Source: Lepidurus packardi
Taxonomy: Eukaryota; Arthropoda; Branchiopoda; Notostraca; Triopsidae
Direction of reading: 5' to 3'
Assembly (NCBI GenBank): GCA_023053545.1
Contig: JAKZAN010000200.1
Location: 1 to 64,000, forward strand
Length of the DNA stretch: 64,000 nt
Part shown: positions 44,786-55,441 of the stretch, one piece after another
Layout of the letters: the number at the start of each line of letters is the position of its first letter
Position numbering within the stretch: the first letter of the stretch is position 1
Program-made: the position numbers and the translations under genes
The notes under the pieces: generated by a model
The model's input: only the letters and a program-made list of their open reading frames with translations
The model's database searches: none
Told to the model about the DNA's origin: nothing

Positions 44786-45200
44786 GGTCTCGCCCCGTAA
44801 ACGCCTACGTGGAATCGAGGTTGTCATCGCACCTGCTGTCCTGGTAGCGTTCGCGACGTACACTCGACGAGTACTCGCCGTAGCTGCGGACTGCGTCGGT
44901 CCTCGCCCCGTAAACGCGACGTATAATCGTTACGTCTGCCCTGTTAGCCTTCGTGACGTGTACTCGTCGAGTATACGTCGCGTATCCTGCGTAGCTGCGG
45001 CGGCGATACCACTGCTGTTGGTTTCGCCCCGTGAACGCGACGTACCCTACGTGCGCACGAGCCAGCTAGCCTGGTCCCCGCGTCCTACCGCGGGTCCTCC
45101 TACCGGTCGCGGGTGCAATCCTCCTAATGGTCGCGGGTGCGACCATCCTAATAGTCGCGGGTGCGACTTTCCGACCGGTCGCGGGTGCCTACACAATCTG
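44786..45200 (+). repeat. CpG-rich satellite, right block, and GTCGCGGGTGC run
   Basis: Continuation of the 34700-34902 array in three or four degenerate units (CGCCCCGTAAACGCGACGTA, ACGTACACTCGACGAGTAC). From 45080 it becomes a short-period run of GTCGCGGGTGC spaced 21-26 bp (45107, 45133, 45157, 45178), the densest cluster of the island 2 motif. Confidence 0.75.
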
Positions 45201-45701
45201 GACCTCTTCGACCTTCCCACAGCCCGAAGACCACGAATAACTGAATCAACACATTTGCCATCATGACGTTAAGATGTTCTTTATTGAAAACAGACGACGC
45301 CTTAAAAGTTGGAAAGGTAGAAATGAGAAAACGGGTCGCAGTAAAAACTGGCCTAAAACACTGGCCCACATAGAGACAACTGGCCTCAGATAAACAATCT
45401 GGCCAGAAACAGACGACGAAAACATACAACTTCAACTCCAAAAGGGACGTCAGCTCCAGGAGGGATTTGGCGACCGTCGCGTCGTTCGCTCGCCGAAGTC
45501 TTGCTTCATCCGCGAGATGGAGTTTGATCTGCTTTAATTCGGCCGTCAACAGACGACGCCTCAAAAGCTGAAAAGGTAGAAATGAGAAAACGGTCGCGGG
45601 TAAAAACTGGCCTAAAACACTGGCCCCAAAAAGACAACTGGCCTGAAACAAACAACTGGCCAGAAACAGACGACGCTTAAAAAGCTGAAAACGTAAAAAT
45701 T

Positions 45702-46046
45702 TTAAAACGCGGGTAACTGGTTTAAAACATACAACTTCAACTCCAAAAGGGACGTCAGCTCCAGGAGGGATTTGGCGACCGTCGCTTCGTTCGCTCGCCG
45801 AAGTCTTGCTTCATCCGCGAGATGGAGTTTGATCTGCTTTAATTCAGTCGTCAAGTTGGAAATCATCCGTTGCTGTTGGGTGATGATGTTTTCAAATTGA
45901 ACCTGCTGTGGAAATTACAATCAGAAGGAAATGTAAAAATGTGTAAGGCGCATTGCATAGAACTGAACAGAGTTGAAAAAGAAACAAGGATTTGAACTTA
46001 CCACCATGTCGTCCGCTCCTTCGGTCGGCTGGCTCGATGATGCCAT
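45702..46046 (-). CDS. Small coiled-coil protein, copy 1
   Basis: Exon 1 46046-46002 (MASSSQPTEGADDMV) and exon 2 45905-45702, phase 0, give 82 residues. Exon 2 is one heptad-like helix (QFENIITQQQRMISNLTTEL, then HLADEARLRRANEATVAK, then LLELTSLLELKL). No family recognised. The length and single coil suggest a dimerising partner or inhibitor of a larger protein, which is inference. Confidence 0.62.
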
Positions 46047-46769
46047 TGTTGGGATGTAAAACTGCCGATGGTGTCCTGGCTAGAAACACTGGCTAGAAAC
46101 ACCATGTCGTCCGCTCCTTCGGTCGGCTGGCTCGATGATGCCATTGATGGGATGGTAAAACACACGAAACTCGCGGTACGTTTCGAGCTTGGACAAGTCT
46201 ACGCACGTGAACACGGAACTCGCGGGGACACACGAAACTCGTGGGACGTTGCGAACGCAACGAAACTCGCTGGGATTCCTAGGAGAACATGAGAAGAAGC
46301 CCACGATTACTGACATTGAAACCCTCAATGAAATAACTCGACTAAGACAACTGGTCCAAAACAGACGACGCATCAAAAGTTGAAAACATGTAATGAAAAA
46401 AGGATCGCGGGTACAAACTGGTCTAAAACACTGGCCCAATAAAGACAACTGGCCTCAGACAAACAACTGGCCAGAAACAGACGACGAAAACATACAACTT
46501 CAACTCCAAAAGGGACGTCAGCTCCAGGAAGGATTTGGCGACCGTCGCGTCGTTCGCTCGCCGAAGTCTTGCTTCATCCGCGAGATGGAGTTTGATCTGC
46601 TTTAATTCGGCCGTCAACAGACGACGCCTCAAAAGCTGAAAAGGTAGAAATGAGAAAACGGTCGCGGGTAAAAACTGGCCTAAAACACTGGCCCCAAAAA
46701 GACAACTGGCCTGAAACAAACAACTGGCCAGAAACAGACGACGCTTAAAAAGCTGAAAACGTAAAAATT

Positions 46770-47147
46770 TTAAAACGCGGGTAACTGGTTTAAAACATAC
46801 AACTTCAACTCCAAAAGGGACTTCAGCTCCAAGAGGGATTTGTCGAAAAGGGACGTTAGCTCCAAGAGGGATTTGGCGACCGTCGCTTCGTTCTCTCGCC
46901 CAAGTCTTGCTTCATCCGCGAGATGGAGTTTGATGTGCTTTATTTCGTCCGTCAAGTCCGAAATCACCCGTTGCTGTTGGTTGATGATGTTTTCAAGTTG
47001 AACCTGATGTGGAAATTACAATCAGAAGGAAATGTAAAAATGTGTAAGGCGCTTTGCATAGAACTGAACAGAGTTGAAAAAGAAACAAGGATTTGAACTT
47101 ACCACCATGTCGTCCGCTCCTTCGGTCGGCTGGCTTGATGTTGCCAT
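46770..47147 (-). CDS. Small coiled-coil protein, copy 2
   Basis: Exon 1 47147-47103 (MATSSQPTEGADDMV) and exon 2 47003-46770 give 92 residues, with an 11-residue insertion DKSLLELKSLL-like in the last coil. The acceptor has moved 3 bp relative to copy 1 (ACAG changed to ACAT, next AG used), keeping the frame. Preservation of frame through these changes supports a real gene. Confidence 0.62.
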
Positions 47148-47511
47148 TGATGGGATGGTAAAAACACACGAAACTCGCGGTACGTTTCGAGCTTGGACAA
47201 GTCTACGCACGTGAACACGGAACTCGCGGGGACACACGAAACTCGCGGGACGTTGCGAACGCAACGAAACTCGCTGGGATTCCTAGGAGAACATGAGAAG
47301 AAGCCCACGATTACTGACATTGAAACCCTCAATGAAATAACTCGACTAAGACAACTGGTCCAAAACAGACGACGCATCAAAAGTTGAAAACATGTAATGA
47401 AAAAAGGATCGCGGGTACAAACTGGTCTAAAACACGGTTTTGCTCGAGCGATCCAGGAAGGTGACGTCTTGGCTGGGGAGCGTAGGATCGTTTTTGCGTT
47501 GGGTATCGAGG

Positions 47512-48220
47512 TCATCTCTTGGTTCTCTCGAGGTCTCTGCAAATGTCGTCCCTCCTCGCTATATCGCGCCAACGCTTGAATCCAGGTCTGAAAATGAAGA
47601 TGCAAAAAAATTGAAGATGAATTAAATGAAGTACTGAATGGGCTGAATGAGTTACAGGAAGCTAACGAGATTAGATTTACTTACCCCCAGTTGTGGCATC
47701 CTTTCGCCAGCATCTTCTTGGTTTTCTCAGACGACTCCGTGATCTTCTCCTTTGGGACGAGTTCGTCCAACAACGCACAAAAACCTGGTTCTGCGACGAT
47801 GTTCTTCTTGACGTTTTCCGTGTACTCCTCGTCGTAGAAGAGGTTCACGGCGATGATCGGCATCCAGATGATGGAGCAGACGCAAACCTCGTATGAAGAA
47901 CCCCGAGGCTTGAAGGGCACCCGCGAGGTGATTGCGTCAGCCTGTAGGATGATACAAATTATAATGTATTAACAGACTAATTGTCGCGGGTACGACCTTC
48001 CTACTGATGGTCGCGGATACACACACCGTCTTGGCAGGGTACTCACCACCTGCAGCATGAATTCCTCTTCATTTATTAGAGCGTCGTTGAACGTGGCCAT
48101 CTCGTCGATGCTTTCCAGCGGCAGGCTGAGGCCGTTGAAAAAGGTGAGCCTTTTCGACTCCGGGACGTAGCTCCACCTTTTCTCACGCTTCTTGTTTGCG
48201 GGAGGCTGATTGTTCATCAT
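47512..48220 (-). CDS. Three-exon 168-residue protein, unknown
   Basis: Exons 48220-48047, 47941-47685 and 47587-47512 join in phase (0, 2) with GT-AG introns. Starts MMNNQPPANKKREKRWSYVP, then LTFFNGLSLPLESIDEM, a hydrophobic stretch VCVCSIIWMPIIAVNLFYDE that is too short and interrupted for a confident membrane helix, then a Lys/Glu-rich helix and a basic end (RWRDIARRDDICRDLERTKR). The sequence just upstream of the ATG (VAKALLELRS in frame) matches the end of the small coiled-coil gene, so the two share ancestry at the 5' side. Confidence 0.55.
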
Positions 48221-49490
48221 CGACCTGAGCTCCAAGAGGGCTTTGGCGACCGGAAACACGAAACTCGCGGGGTCACACGAAACTCGCGGGGTCACACGAA
48301 ACTCGCGGGGACACACGAAACAATGAAATAAGTCGACTAAGATTTATGATCGATAGACGCCAGAAACTGAAGAAGTAAAGTTCAAAGGAGGAACAATTCA
48401 CTGATGACCACACTGATGACCACGCTTTGGTCATATACAGCTCATTGAGGCCCCTTCCAAGTTCAGCGCATGGATCCGACAACTGCGGTATTCTAAGGCC
48501 GAACACGCCGCCCGCCCCGATTTTGGCACAACTGTCCACGCCGTCACTATATACGACCGACACTGACGGACGTGGGAGAACATGGGACTCGCAAGGACAC
48601 ACGAAACTCGCAGGATGTTGCGAACAGGAAACTGAATAAACAAAGTTCAAATGAGTAACTAATTCTCGGGTGACCACTGATGACCACGCTTTGATCATAG
48701 AGCTCATCAAGGTTCTAATGCCCGTTTCAAAATCAGCGCAAGGATCCGACTAGCCTCAACCGAGCGGTATTTCACGCAGAACACACAGCCGATTCGGGCA
48801 CAACCGTCCACGCCGTCAGTACGACCGTACTGACGGACGTGGGAGAACCTCAGCTTGCGCTCGGCCTGTGCGGAGGGGGGGAAAGAAGTTGTATTACTTC
48901 GGGCGAAACGCTCGCGAGCTCCTATTACATCAAGTTGTCCATATGGCGCCACGTTTCGCTCGAGGTTTTCATACAGCCCCACCCCCTCCACTTTCCGAAC
49001 TGCTGAAATGAAGCGGTCGATTGGCTCGTGACGTACTGGACGCGAAGACTGCGTCGCGGTGACGTGACGCCTGGATCCCCGGCCCGTACCGGCGTCAGCT
49101 GATCGAAGACTTATGGCGCCACTTTTCGTTTTCTTGGCATCCGCATCCCCTCCTCCTTCCGAACTGCTCAACTGAAGCGCTCGGTCCATTGGCTCGGGAC
49201 TTACAACCAACGCGCCGGACGCGAAGACTGCGTCGCGGTGACGTGACGCGTGGTTCCCTCGCCAGGACGCTAATGTCACGCATCATTTATTACCCTACGT
49301 CCGCTGACGGGAAACAAGTCCCCCTAGCTAGGCTCATGTAGGGCGACTGGCGCCGCTTTTTAGTTTTCTTGAAACCCCACCCCCTCCGCCTTGCAACCTT
49401 CTCAAATGAAGCGCTTGCTCAATCGGCTCGCGATTCAACATCCGCCCTGTGACGCGTTGCTCCCCAGTCCGTAGGCTCTTGCGCATCAAT
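48221..49490. repeat. Diverged tandem repeats, no gene
   Basis: Two units (48355-48595 and 48630-48850) share CCACGCTTTG(G/A)TCAT, CGCA(T/A)GGATCCGAC and CTGACGGACGTGGGAGAAC. Then three units near 48953, 49112 and 49348 share a GGCGCCAC/GC start, TTTTC.T, CCCCACCCCCTCC and AAATGAAGCG. CTCGCGGGG motifs repeat at 48262-48310. This may be a set of promoters without genes. Confidence 0.6.
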
Positions 49491-49565
49491 TTCGACCATA
49501 ACCTCCCCGCAACCTATCCCGCGTCGTGACGTACGTTGTATACGTACGCTCACGCACATCGTTTC
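49491..49565 (+). repeat. 75-bp inverted repeat, left arm
   Basis: CTTGCGCATCA.TTTCGACC, then TAACCTCCCCGCAACCTATC, then GACGTACGT.GTATACGTACG. The reverse complement lies at 56252-56330. The arms enclose the second ncRNA copy and three WLD-HPR genes. Confidence 0.8.
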
Positions 49566-49802
49566 TCCCGCGTGATGACCGCGAGATGACGCTTCCCCTT
49601 TTTCCGTTTTGTAAAGACTCCGCTTATCATATTTCTGGCATATATTGCGGTTAGATCGGGGTGCGGGGGATCGGGTTACTCATTCTTCTCGTTTGTTCCC
49701 ACGTCGTACGATTTCAGTTATTGGTTGCCTCACATCGGGGCTACGGTTAATAACGGGTGCAGTAGTAGATGTATCCTTCGTACCCCCGCAGTTTATGAGC
49801 AG

Positions 49803-49810
49803 TATATAAG
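49803..49810 (+). promoter_or_regulatory. TATA box before ncRNA candidate, copy 2
   Basis: TATATAAG about 25 bp upstream of the conserved core, aligned with the box at 7082. Confidence 0.5.
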
Positions 49811-49825
49811 CGGTGGCATTTCCAA

Positions 49826-50043
49826 AGATGTTCGGGCACCTGGGGCGGTGTCCAGGGCAGCTCCTTCACTGGAGTATGTTGTTGGAGTTTCGGGCCTGTT
49901 GAGCCTGCAGGTCCATATTGGTCTATATGGCCAACTGTGATACCCGCACCGCCTCCGCTCTATCCCAACCATTGGCTCACAGCCATTGTGCAGTGGGCCC
50001 GAGGGGAAAGAGCTTGCCTAGAGGGCTCCGTTCTGTACATAAC
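49826..50043 (+). ncRNA. Candidate structured RNA, copy 2
   Basis: Near-identical to 7104-7320, with the same three hairpins kept. It is followed, as in copy 1, by a TTCATTTATAG…TAGTTTATCA segment. See copy 1 for alternatives. Confidence 0.4.
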
Positions 50044-50159
50044 AGAGTATACGCGCTGTAAATAGCTTTTTTCATCTATCATTAACTTCATTTATAGCAA
50101 TAGCAATAGTTTATCATATAGATTAGGCCAGCACATTATATAACCACGGCTTGTTGCTA

Positions 50160-52200
50160 ACACGCAGCCAACATGTCCTCCAACACCTAGACTAGTTACA
50201 TTTTCTTCCAGGGATCATTTGACCCCATGGCGATCACTTCTGTACTCTTCCGTCTTCCTTGGCCGCTTCCGTCTTCAGCGGGCGGAACCGTCCTAGTGCC
50301 AAGTTTATTATATCGATATATAGCATCAATAGCAATAGTCCATTGACGAGGTTCACAAGAAACGTTGCTGATTTCTTGGAGGGTCGTGATGTCGTCGCCA
50401 TCCCGCGAGTACCCTCGGAGTGCCCAAATGCCTGGATTCCGCCTTCCCTTGCGCGTTCCCCGCGTCTGTGTTCAGCGCCTCTTTCCTGACCTACGCATGT
50501 TAGGTATTGCTGATCATAGAAGAGATATTTATGAACGGACCCGCGAGTCGGCTGGGATTACAGCTTTCAGACACCTCAAAGGATGGGTGTGATGTCCTTG
50601 GAAGTCGCCCCAAGGACGAATCCTTCCGGCCCCAAGTTTTTTCCATTTCTCTCTTCCATGAGTTTTCCCCGCGGGTGTCCTTGTCCATGGGCACGTCAGT
50701 AAGAGGGGGCTATGGAATAAAAGTAGGAGACATTTATTTGATTCCCGGTATCGTTATTCGAGTCTCAGCGCTCGTCTTCTTGTGCCGTTGGCTTCGGATC
50801 CTGTTTTTTTTTTTTTCCTCAGCAGATTCTCGGAATAGTTCGTCGTTCTAGCTTGGCCCATTCCCATCCGTGCCGTACGTGAATCGTTTTTTGGCGACGT
50901 CGGTTCGTGAGGGAACCGGCCTATGATTTCGGTCGTTCCCTTTGGCGGTTAAAGTCAAACTTCGTCCTCGACGCGCTGCCTTCTTTTCCTTAGGTCTTAA
51001 TATGGTTGTTTTTCTGCCTGGGGTTGGTTCTCAACTTTGTCCTTTAATTCGTCTTCGCGGTATTCGGGCGAGTTAGCTCTCTTTCGCCGTTCCCTTTGTC
51101 AACGTTTCGTTGCTCTTCCGCCGGAGCCTGTCGCTGGGGAGTTTTTATGGCCCGTTTGTACTCGAGTTCTCGAGTTCGGTTCATGGGAATTGTTTTTCGG
51201 TGCCATAAATCCATCGCTGACACGTTTGGTTCCCGGCTAAACTGCTGGGTCTTCGTTCCCTTCTGGCTTTTTTCTATTTCGCGTCGACCCTGGGATACAG
51301 TTTGCAATTCCCCGTATTCTCCTCTGAGTACAGCTCCTTTTGGTCACGACTTCGGTTTTAAAGGTATCGTGGAGTGGTATACTTTTCCTCTTCCTTTTTG
51401 CACTGACATACCGCGTTGTTTGCCCTTTCGGGTGTTGATCTTGGCTGTATTCCGCGGGTTCGATGCCAAGCTTCTTGACCTTGACTGCATTTCATCGTTT
51501 ACTCATTTTTCCTTTACCCAGTTTTCGTTGTCCAGTGTTCTTCTTGGCGTATTGGCTTCTCCCTACACTGTTTTGCTTCGTGGCGATGTTGCCTTTTCAC
51601 CCGACGAATTCCTTTCGGTTCGGTTCGTCCTCTTGCTCCCGCTGCTGCTTCGAGCTTCCTTTAACTTTTCTGCGTCGCGCGGGACCGCTTCGGCTCCCGT
51701 TCGCTGCTGCCGCTCGCTCGTTCTTTCGTCGTTCCCTCGTCGTGCTAATTGAGCCTGGCGTTTTGAGCCTTTATTAGGCGGGCCGGATCCTCCCTATTCG
51801 CAATCTTGCTCTTTCCTTCGGGGGTTCAGGAGTTACGTGCGTTGCTCGGTGCCTCGTCCGTTATTCGTGTGCTCAGTTGGTTTCAGACTTTCACAAGTGC
51901 AAAAATTACCTTCCGGACTAGCCGATCGACTCTCGAGGGTGGCCTTGCATACCTCGCTGCCCTTCTCTTCTCGATTCGTGGGTGATCCGCGTCTTGACCT
52001 ACTTCCTTCGTTTGTTGTCGCGTTACGTGGTTTGCGAGGCTCTCGTCGTTTGCCACTCCCGATTTAGCTGAGGCATCCATCATAAGTGTCCGTGGTAGTC
52101 TTATCTCCCCTTCCTTTCGCGTTCGGAATGTGTTTTTGGTTGTTCCGCTGTTGATCACCTCGTAGTGGCGTTCTCCGAGTCTTCTCGTTAAGGGGAGTGT
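50160..52200. other. Pyrimidine-rich region without a supported gene
   Basis: From about 50800 to 52150 the plus strand is strongly T/C-rich, and open frames of up to 218 codons look like composition effects. A segment near 50385 (GTCGTGATGTCGTCGCC, then TCCCGCGAGTACCC) recurs at 58434, near the end of the last WLD-HPR gene, so a lost gene copy may have stood here. Confidence 0.45.
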
Positions 52201-52204
52201 TCGG

Positions 52205-52527
52205 TTCTGGTGCGAATTCCGTCGGTTGTTCTGTGGCGGACGGGTTGTTTTCGCGTTTCAGCTGTCAGTGAGGTGTCTAATCAACTTCCTTTCAGGTTTG
52301 TGTCTGGCGTTAGGTTTTTTACGAGGTCCTTAACTTCCGGATTTCTGGCCCGGCCGAGTCGCGGGTGCTATTCGGTCGCGGGTGCTGTTGGGTTCTGGTG
52401 CGAATTCCGTCGGTACTTCTGTGGCAGACGGGTTGTTTTCGCGTTTCAGCTGTCAGTGACGTGTCTAATCTACTTCCTTTCAGGTTTGTGTCTGCAATTT
52501 CGCGTGTTACGTTCGAAAACATCGGTC
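52205..52527 (+). promoter_or_regulatory. Duplicated promoter and 5' intron of WLD-HPR gene 5
   Basis: GGTGCGAATTCCGTCGGT … GACGGGTTGTTTTCGCGTTT … CTTCCTTTCAG occurs at 52210 and again at 52392, and inverted at 58921-59041. Between the copies lie two GTCGCGGGTGCT motifs. The second copy's acceptor (about 52482) feeds the leader of the gene that starts at 52528. Confidence 0.55.
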
Positions 52528-53155
52528 ATGGCTTGCGCGGGTTTTCCGTTTAATTTCAATTTCGAAAACGACCTCGGCTGGGGTCCCTTCCCTAATTGGG
52601 AGGCGGCTTTCGAAGTGGACGGTGTCCTGCGCCAACCCGCGAATCTTGTTCGGCGCTTTCTTCTTTTGGCCTTTTACGTGCGTCGCTGGCTTCGGTCGCT
52701 GGAGGGAACCTCCAACTATCGTGTCCCTGACGGGCTCGTCAGCGACGTCCGCGGCGTCGCTCTGGTGGCAACCGGCGGCCTCAACCTGGGCGAATGGAAC
52801 CTTTATTTCCGGGCTCTTCAAGCGGCGGTTGACGAGCTTCGTTCTTCGGGCAGGCGCCCCAACGGCGTCTCCCGTCGGTCCATTCTGTATGCATGGATCG
52901 ACTTGGCTGTCTTCCTGGCCCGTCGCTACGCGGATCGCTTCATCTTCCAGGGTCCGGTCGAGGTGGACCTGGAGGAACTACAGGAGCTCGCTCGCGAGTC
53001 CTTCCTCGGTCGACCCCACGAGTTCACTGATGTGGCTGCACACCCTCGCAATGACGTGAGTACTGGGGCTGCCTTTCCTGGGCCATTTTTGTCTTGGCTA
53101 GTTCTTATCATTGTTTACGTCCTCGTTTCAGAACCAGGAGGAGGATGATCTGTAA
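52528..53155 (+). CDS. WLD-HPR family protein 5
   Basis: Exon 1 52528-53055 and exon 2 53132-53155 give 183 residues. Starts MACAGFPFNFNFENDLGWGP. Landmarks: VSDVRGVALVATGGLNLGEW near 75, ILYAWIDLAVFLARRY near 117, LARESFLGRP and AAHPRND at the exon end. Exon 2 adds only NQEEDDL. GPWT of island 1 members is replaced by a VRGVA block. Island 2 members form their own subgroup. Confidence 0.72.
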
Positions 53156-53677
53156 TCTTCCCGCGCCGCGGATTCCTCATCTCTGCGCCGGCGCGTCGGC
53201 CTAAGCTGCCATCTTCGATCTCTGGAGGCTTTGGCTGGGTTGATGAAATGGTTTCTTTTTTTTTCTCTGCGATTCGAAGATTTCGGAGATTTCATGCGGT
53301 CTGATTTTTTTTATATTTTTTTTTTACTTTTACTGCGAACTGGGTTTTTGGAGGTTGTCAGCGGTATTAAAAGAGGGCTTTTTATTATGATCGGGTCTGG
53401 CGTCCGTTTATTGCTCACCGCCTGTCGTCGGTCGTCCCTCGTAGGTCTCTGGCGTTAGGTTTTTTACGAGGTCCTTAACTTCCGGATTTCTGGCCCGGCC
53501 GAGTCGCGGGTGCTTGCAATTCACGGGACCTTTGAGCGGGCTGTTTCGCGGGTAGCTTTTTAGCTTTTCTTTCCCCCCCCCCCTTTTATTTTCCAGGTCT
53601 TTGAGTTTTGTGCGCGTTGCAGCCGGTCCCGTTAATCGTGCGTGTCATCTTTGAGTTATATATTCGTTTAGTTGGCC
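53156..53677. repeat. Spacer duplicated after WLD-HPR genes 5 and 6
   Basis: 53100-53450 matches 54470-54750: CGCGCCGCGGATTCCTCATC, CTGCGCCGGCGCGTCGGCCT, a T-run, then AACTGGGTTTTTGGAGGTTG. A copy of the TTACGAGGTCCTTAACTTCC segment from 52320 lies at 53462. These show that the genes were duplicated together with their flanks. Confidence 0.75.
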
Positions 53678-54430
53678 ATGGCGTTCTCGATTGTCTATGG
53701 GGCTCCCCTTGCTTGGGATTTCCTCGGGGAATTCCGGGGATTCGTTGACGGCGACGTCCTGAGGCGTCCCGCGTCCGTTGGGCAGTGTTACGAGCTCATT
53801 CGTTTGTTGGGTAAAGAGTGGCTGGTGGGCACTATTGGAAGTTCGCTCGTCGCGGAGCCCGACCGCCACGTCGATGACGTTCGGGGCGTCGCGTTCTTAA
53901 TTGCCCGGGGGCTCAACCTGAAGGAATGGGTTCCGGAGCTGGACCTGCTTCAGCGGGTTCTGGCCACCCATCGTCTTTCCCTATTGGGGTCTCGAGGAGT
54001 TCCTCAGAAACGGATCGTCTATGGATGGTTGGATCTTTACGCCCTGGCCTTTCAAAAGTCTGTGAGGTACGGGGCTCTTCCTTCTTGCCCTCGTCTTGTC
54101 GAATGGCTCGAGGGGGCCTTGCTGGATACCTTCCGTGGCGAACCGTGGGAGGATGTCCAGCTGTATGGTCATCCTCGCTTTGTATTCGTGAGTTAAATTT
54201 TCCCGATTTTTGTGTATTGTTTTTGTTTTGTTTTGATTTCATGTTTACCGACCGCTTTCCTTGTTTTCCAGGACCGTGAGTACTATTACGGTCTGGACTG
54301 TCCTCCTGAAAGGACCCCTACGGAGAGGGCGCTCCAGAAGATTGCTGACGAGGCCCGTGATCGTGACTTCGCTGCTCGTGTTGCTTGGGAGCGGCAGGTG
54401 CAGGCGGAAATCGAAGCCCTGGATCGTTGA
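53678..54430 (+). CDS. WLD-HPR family protein 6
   Basis: Exon 1 53678-54187 and exon 2 54272-54430 give 222 residues. Starts MAFSIVYGAPLAWDFLGEF. Landmarks: VDDVRGVAFLIARGLNLKEW, IVYGWLDLYALAFQK, LLDTFRGEPW and YGHPRFVF at the exon end, the same intron position as gene 5. Exon 2 adds DREYYYGLDCPPERTPTERA and a charged helix (EARDRDFAARVAWERQVQAE). Confidence 0.75.
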
Positions 54431-55441
54431 AAACTAGGTGAGGAGAGTCACTCCCTTTCTTTCTAGCGCCCTTTTTGTCTTGGCTATAGTTCTTATTGTT
54501 TCCGTTCTAGTTTCAGATCCTGGAGGAGGACGATCTTCCCGCGCCGCGGATTCCTCATCTCTGCGCCGGCGCGTCGGCCTAAGCTGCAATTTTTGATCTA
54601 TGGAGGGCGTTTCCTTTGGTCTGAGACTTTTTTTTTTTTTTTTTACTTTTAATGCGAACTGGGTTTTTGGAGGTTGTCAGCGGTATTAAAAGAGGGCTTT
54701 TTATTATGATCGGGTCCGGCTTTCGTTTATTGCTCACCGCCTGTCGTAGGCCGAATCGCGGGTGCTTGCAATTCACGGGACCTTTGAGTGGGCTGAAAGC
54801 TTTCATCCTGGCCGAGTCGCCTCGGCATCAGTCGTCTAAGCATCGACGAATCAGGGACGTCTACAATGTCGCGGGGACCCCAAGCCACTGCTGAGGAAAC
54901 TCGCTCCCATACGCAGGATAGTTGAATGGCTGTCGGAAGCTGCGGGGCCAATCCGGCAACTTCCCGCAGCAGGAATCGCAACATCAGGAGTCGCAACTCC
55001 CCTCCCACATGCCGTCTTTCCTGCTGAAACCAATTGTTTCCGGATCGTGGATACAATTTCCTTGCTCCTGGAGACAACCATGAAGCCAGCTTCATGCTGA
55101 ATGCGGGATACAACTTTCTCGCTTCCGCGGGGATGAACCCATCAGGGAAACCCGAGGGAATGACCACAATGATTGACTTATTTTGAATTGCAAACAGGTT
55201 TTCTTTATTTTCCGTGCGAGCGTTCGTGCGAGCGAGTGTTGTTACCGAAGTGTCGTCGCGGGTGCCAGATCTTCCCCGTTATCCTGGGATATCCGACACG
55301 AACTCGTGGTGAGTTTATACAAAAATATGACATGACCAGCACGTATCGAGATATGAAGTTAACTTTGTTTTCCGTGCGAGTGTTCATGTGAGCGAGTGAT
55401 GTTACAATGAATATACATCTGTTTCAGGAGAGGAAACAAAG
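54431..55441. other. Spacer between WLD-HPR genes 6 and 7
   Basis: Carries the second copy of the duplicated spacer (54470-54750), an AATCGCGGGTGC motif and segments resembling GAAAGTTGTATCC that recur at 55105, 55060 and 56140. From 55200 a direct repeat TTTTCCGTGCGAG…GAGCGAGTG (55207 and 55368) precedes the next gene, with an acceptor CTGTTTCAG at about 55427. Confidence 0.5.

Larger units (their letters stand above)
45289..47435 (-). repeat. Repeat block around the small coiled-coil genes
   Basis: About seven copies of a ~120-bp unit (ACAGACGACGC … AAAAGYTGAAAA … GTCGCGGGTAAAAACTGGCC … AACTGGCCAGAAACAGACGACG). Larger direct duplications join 45370-46050 to 46446-47120 and 46085-46430 to 47105-47434. 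Extra partial second exons of the coiled-coil gene lie at 45420-45550 and 46500-46620, and an extra first exon at 46103-46148. Confidence 0.75.

Noticed and set aside
48707-49279. 190-codon minus-strand frame
   Set aside because: It runs across three diverged tandem repeat units and is not kept in the other units.
51096-51752. 218-codon plus-strand frame
   Set aside because: It lies in pyrimidine-skewed DNA, has no motif or homologous copy, and its Phe/Ser/Leu bias follows composition.
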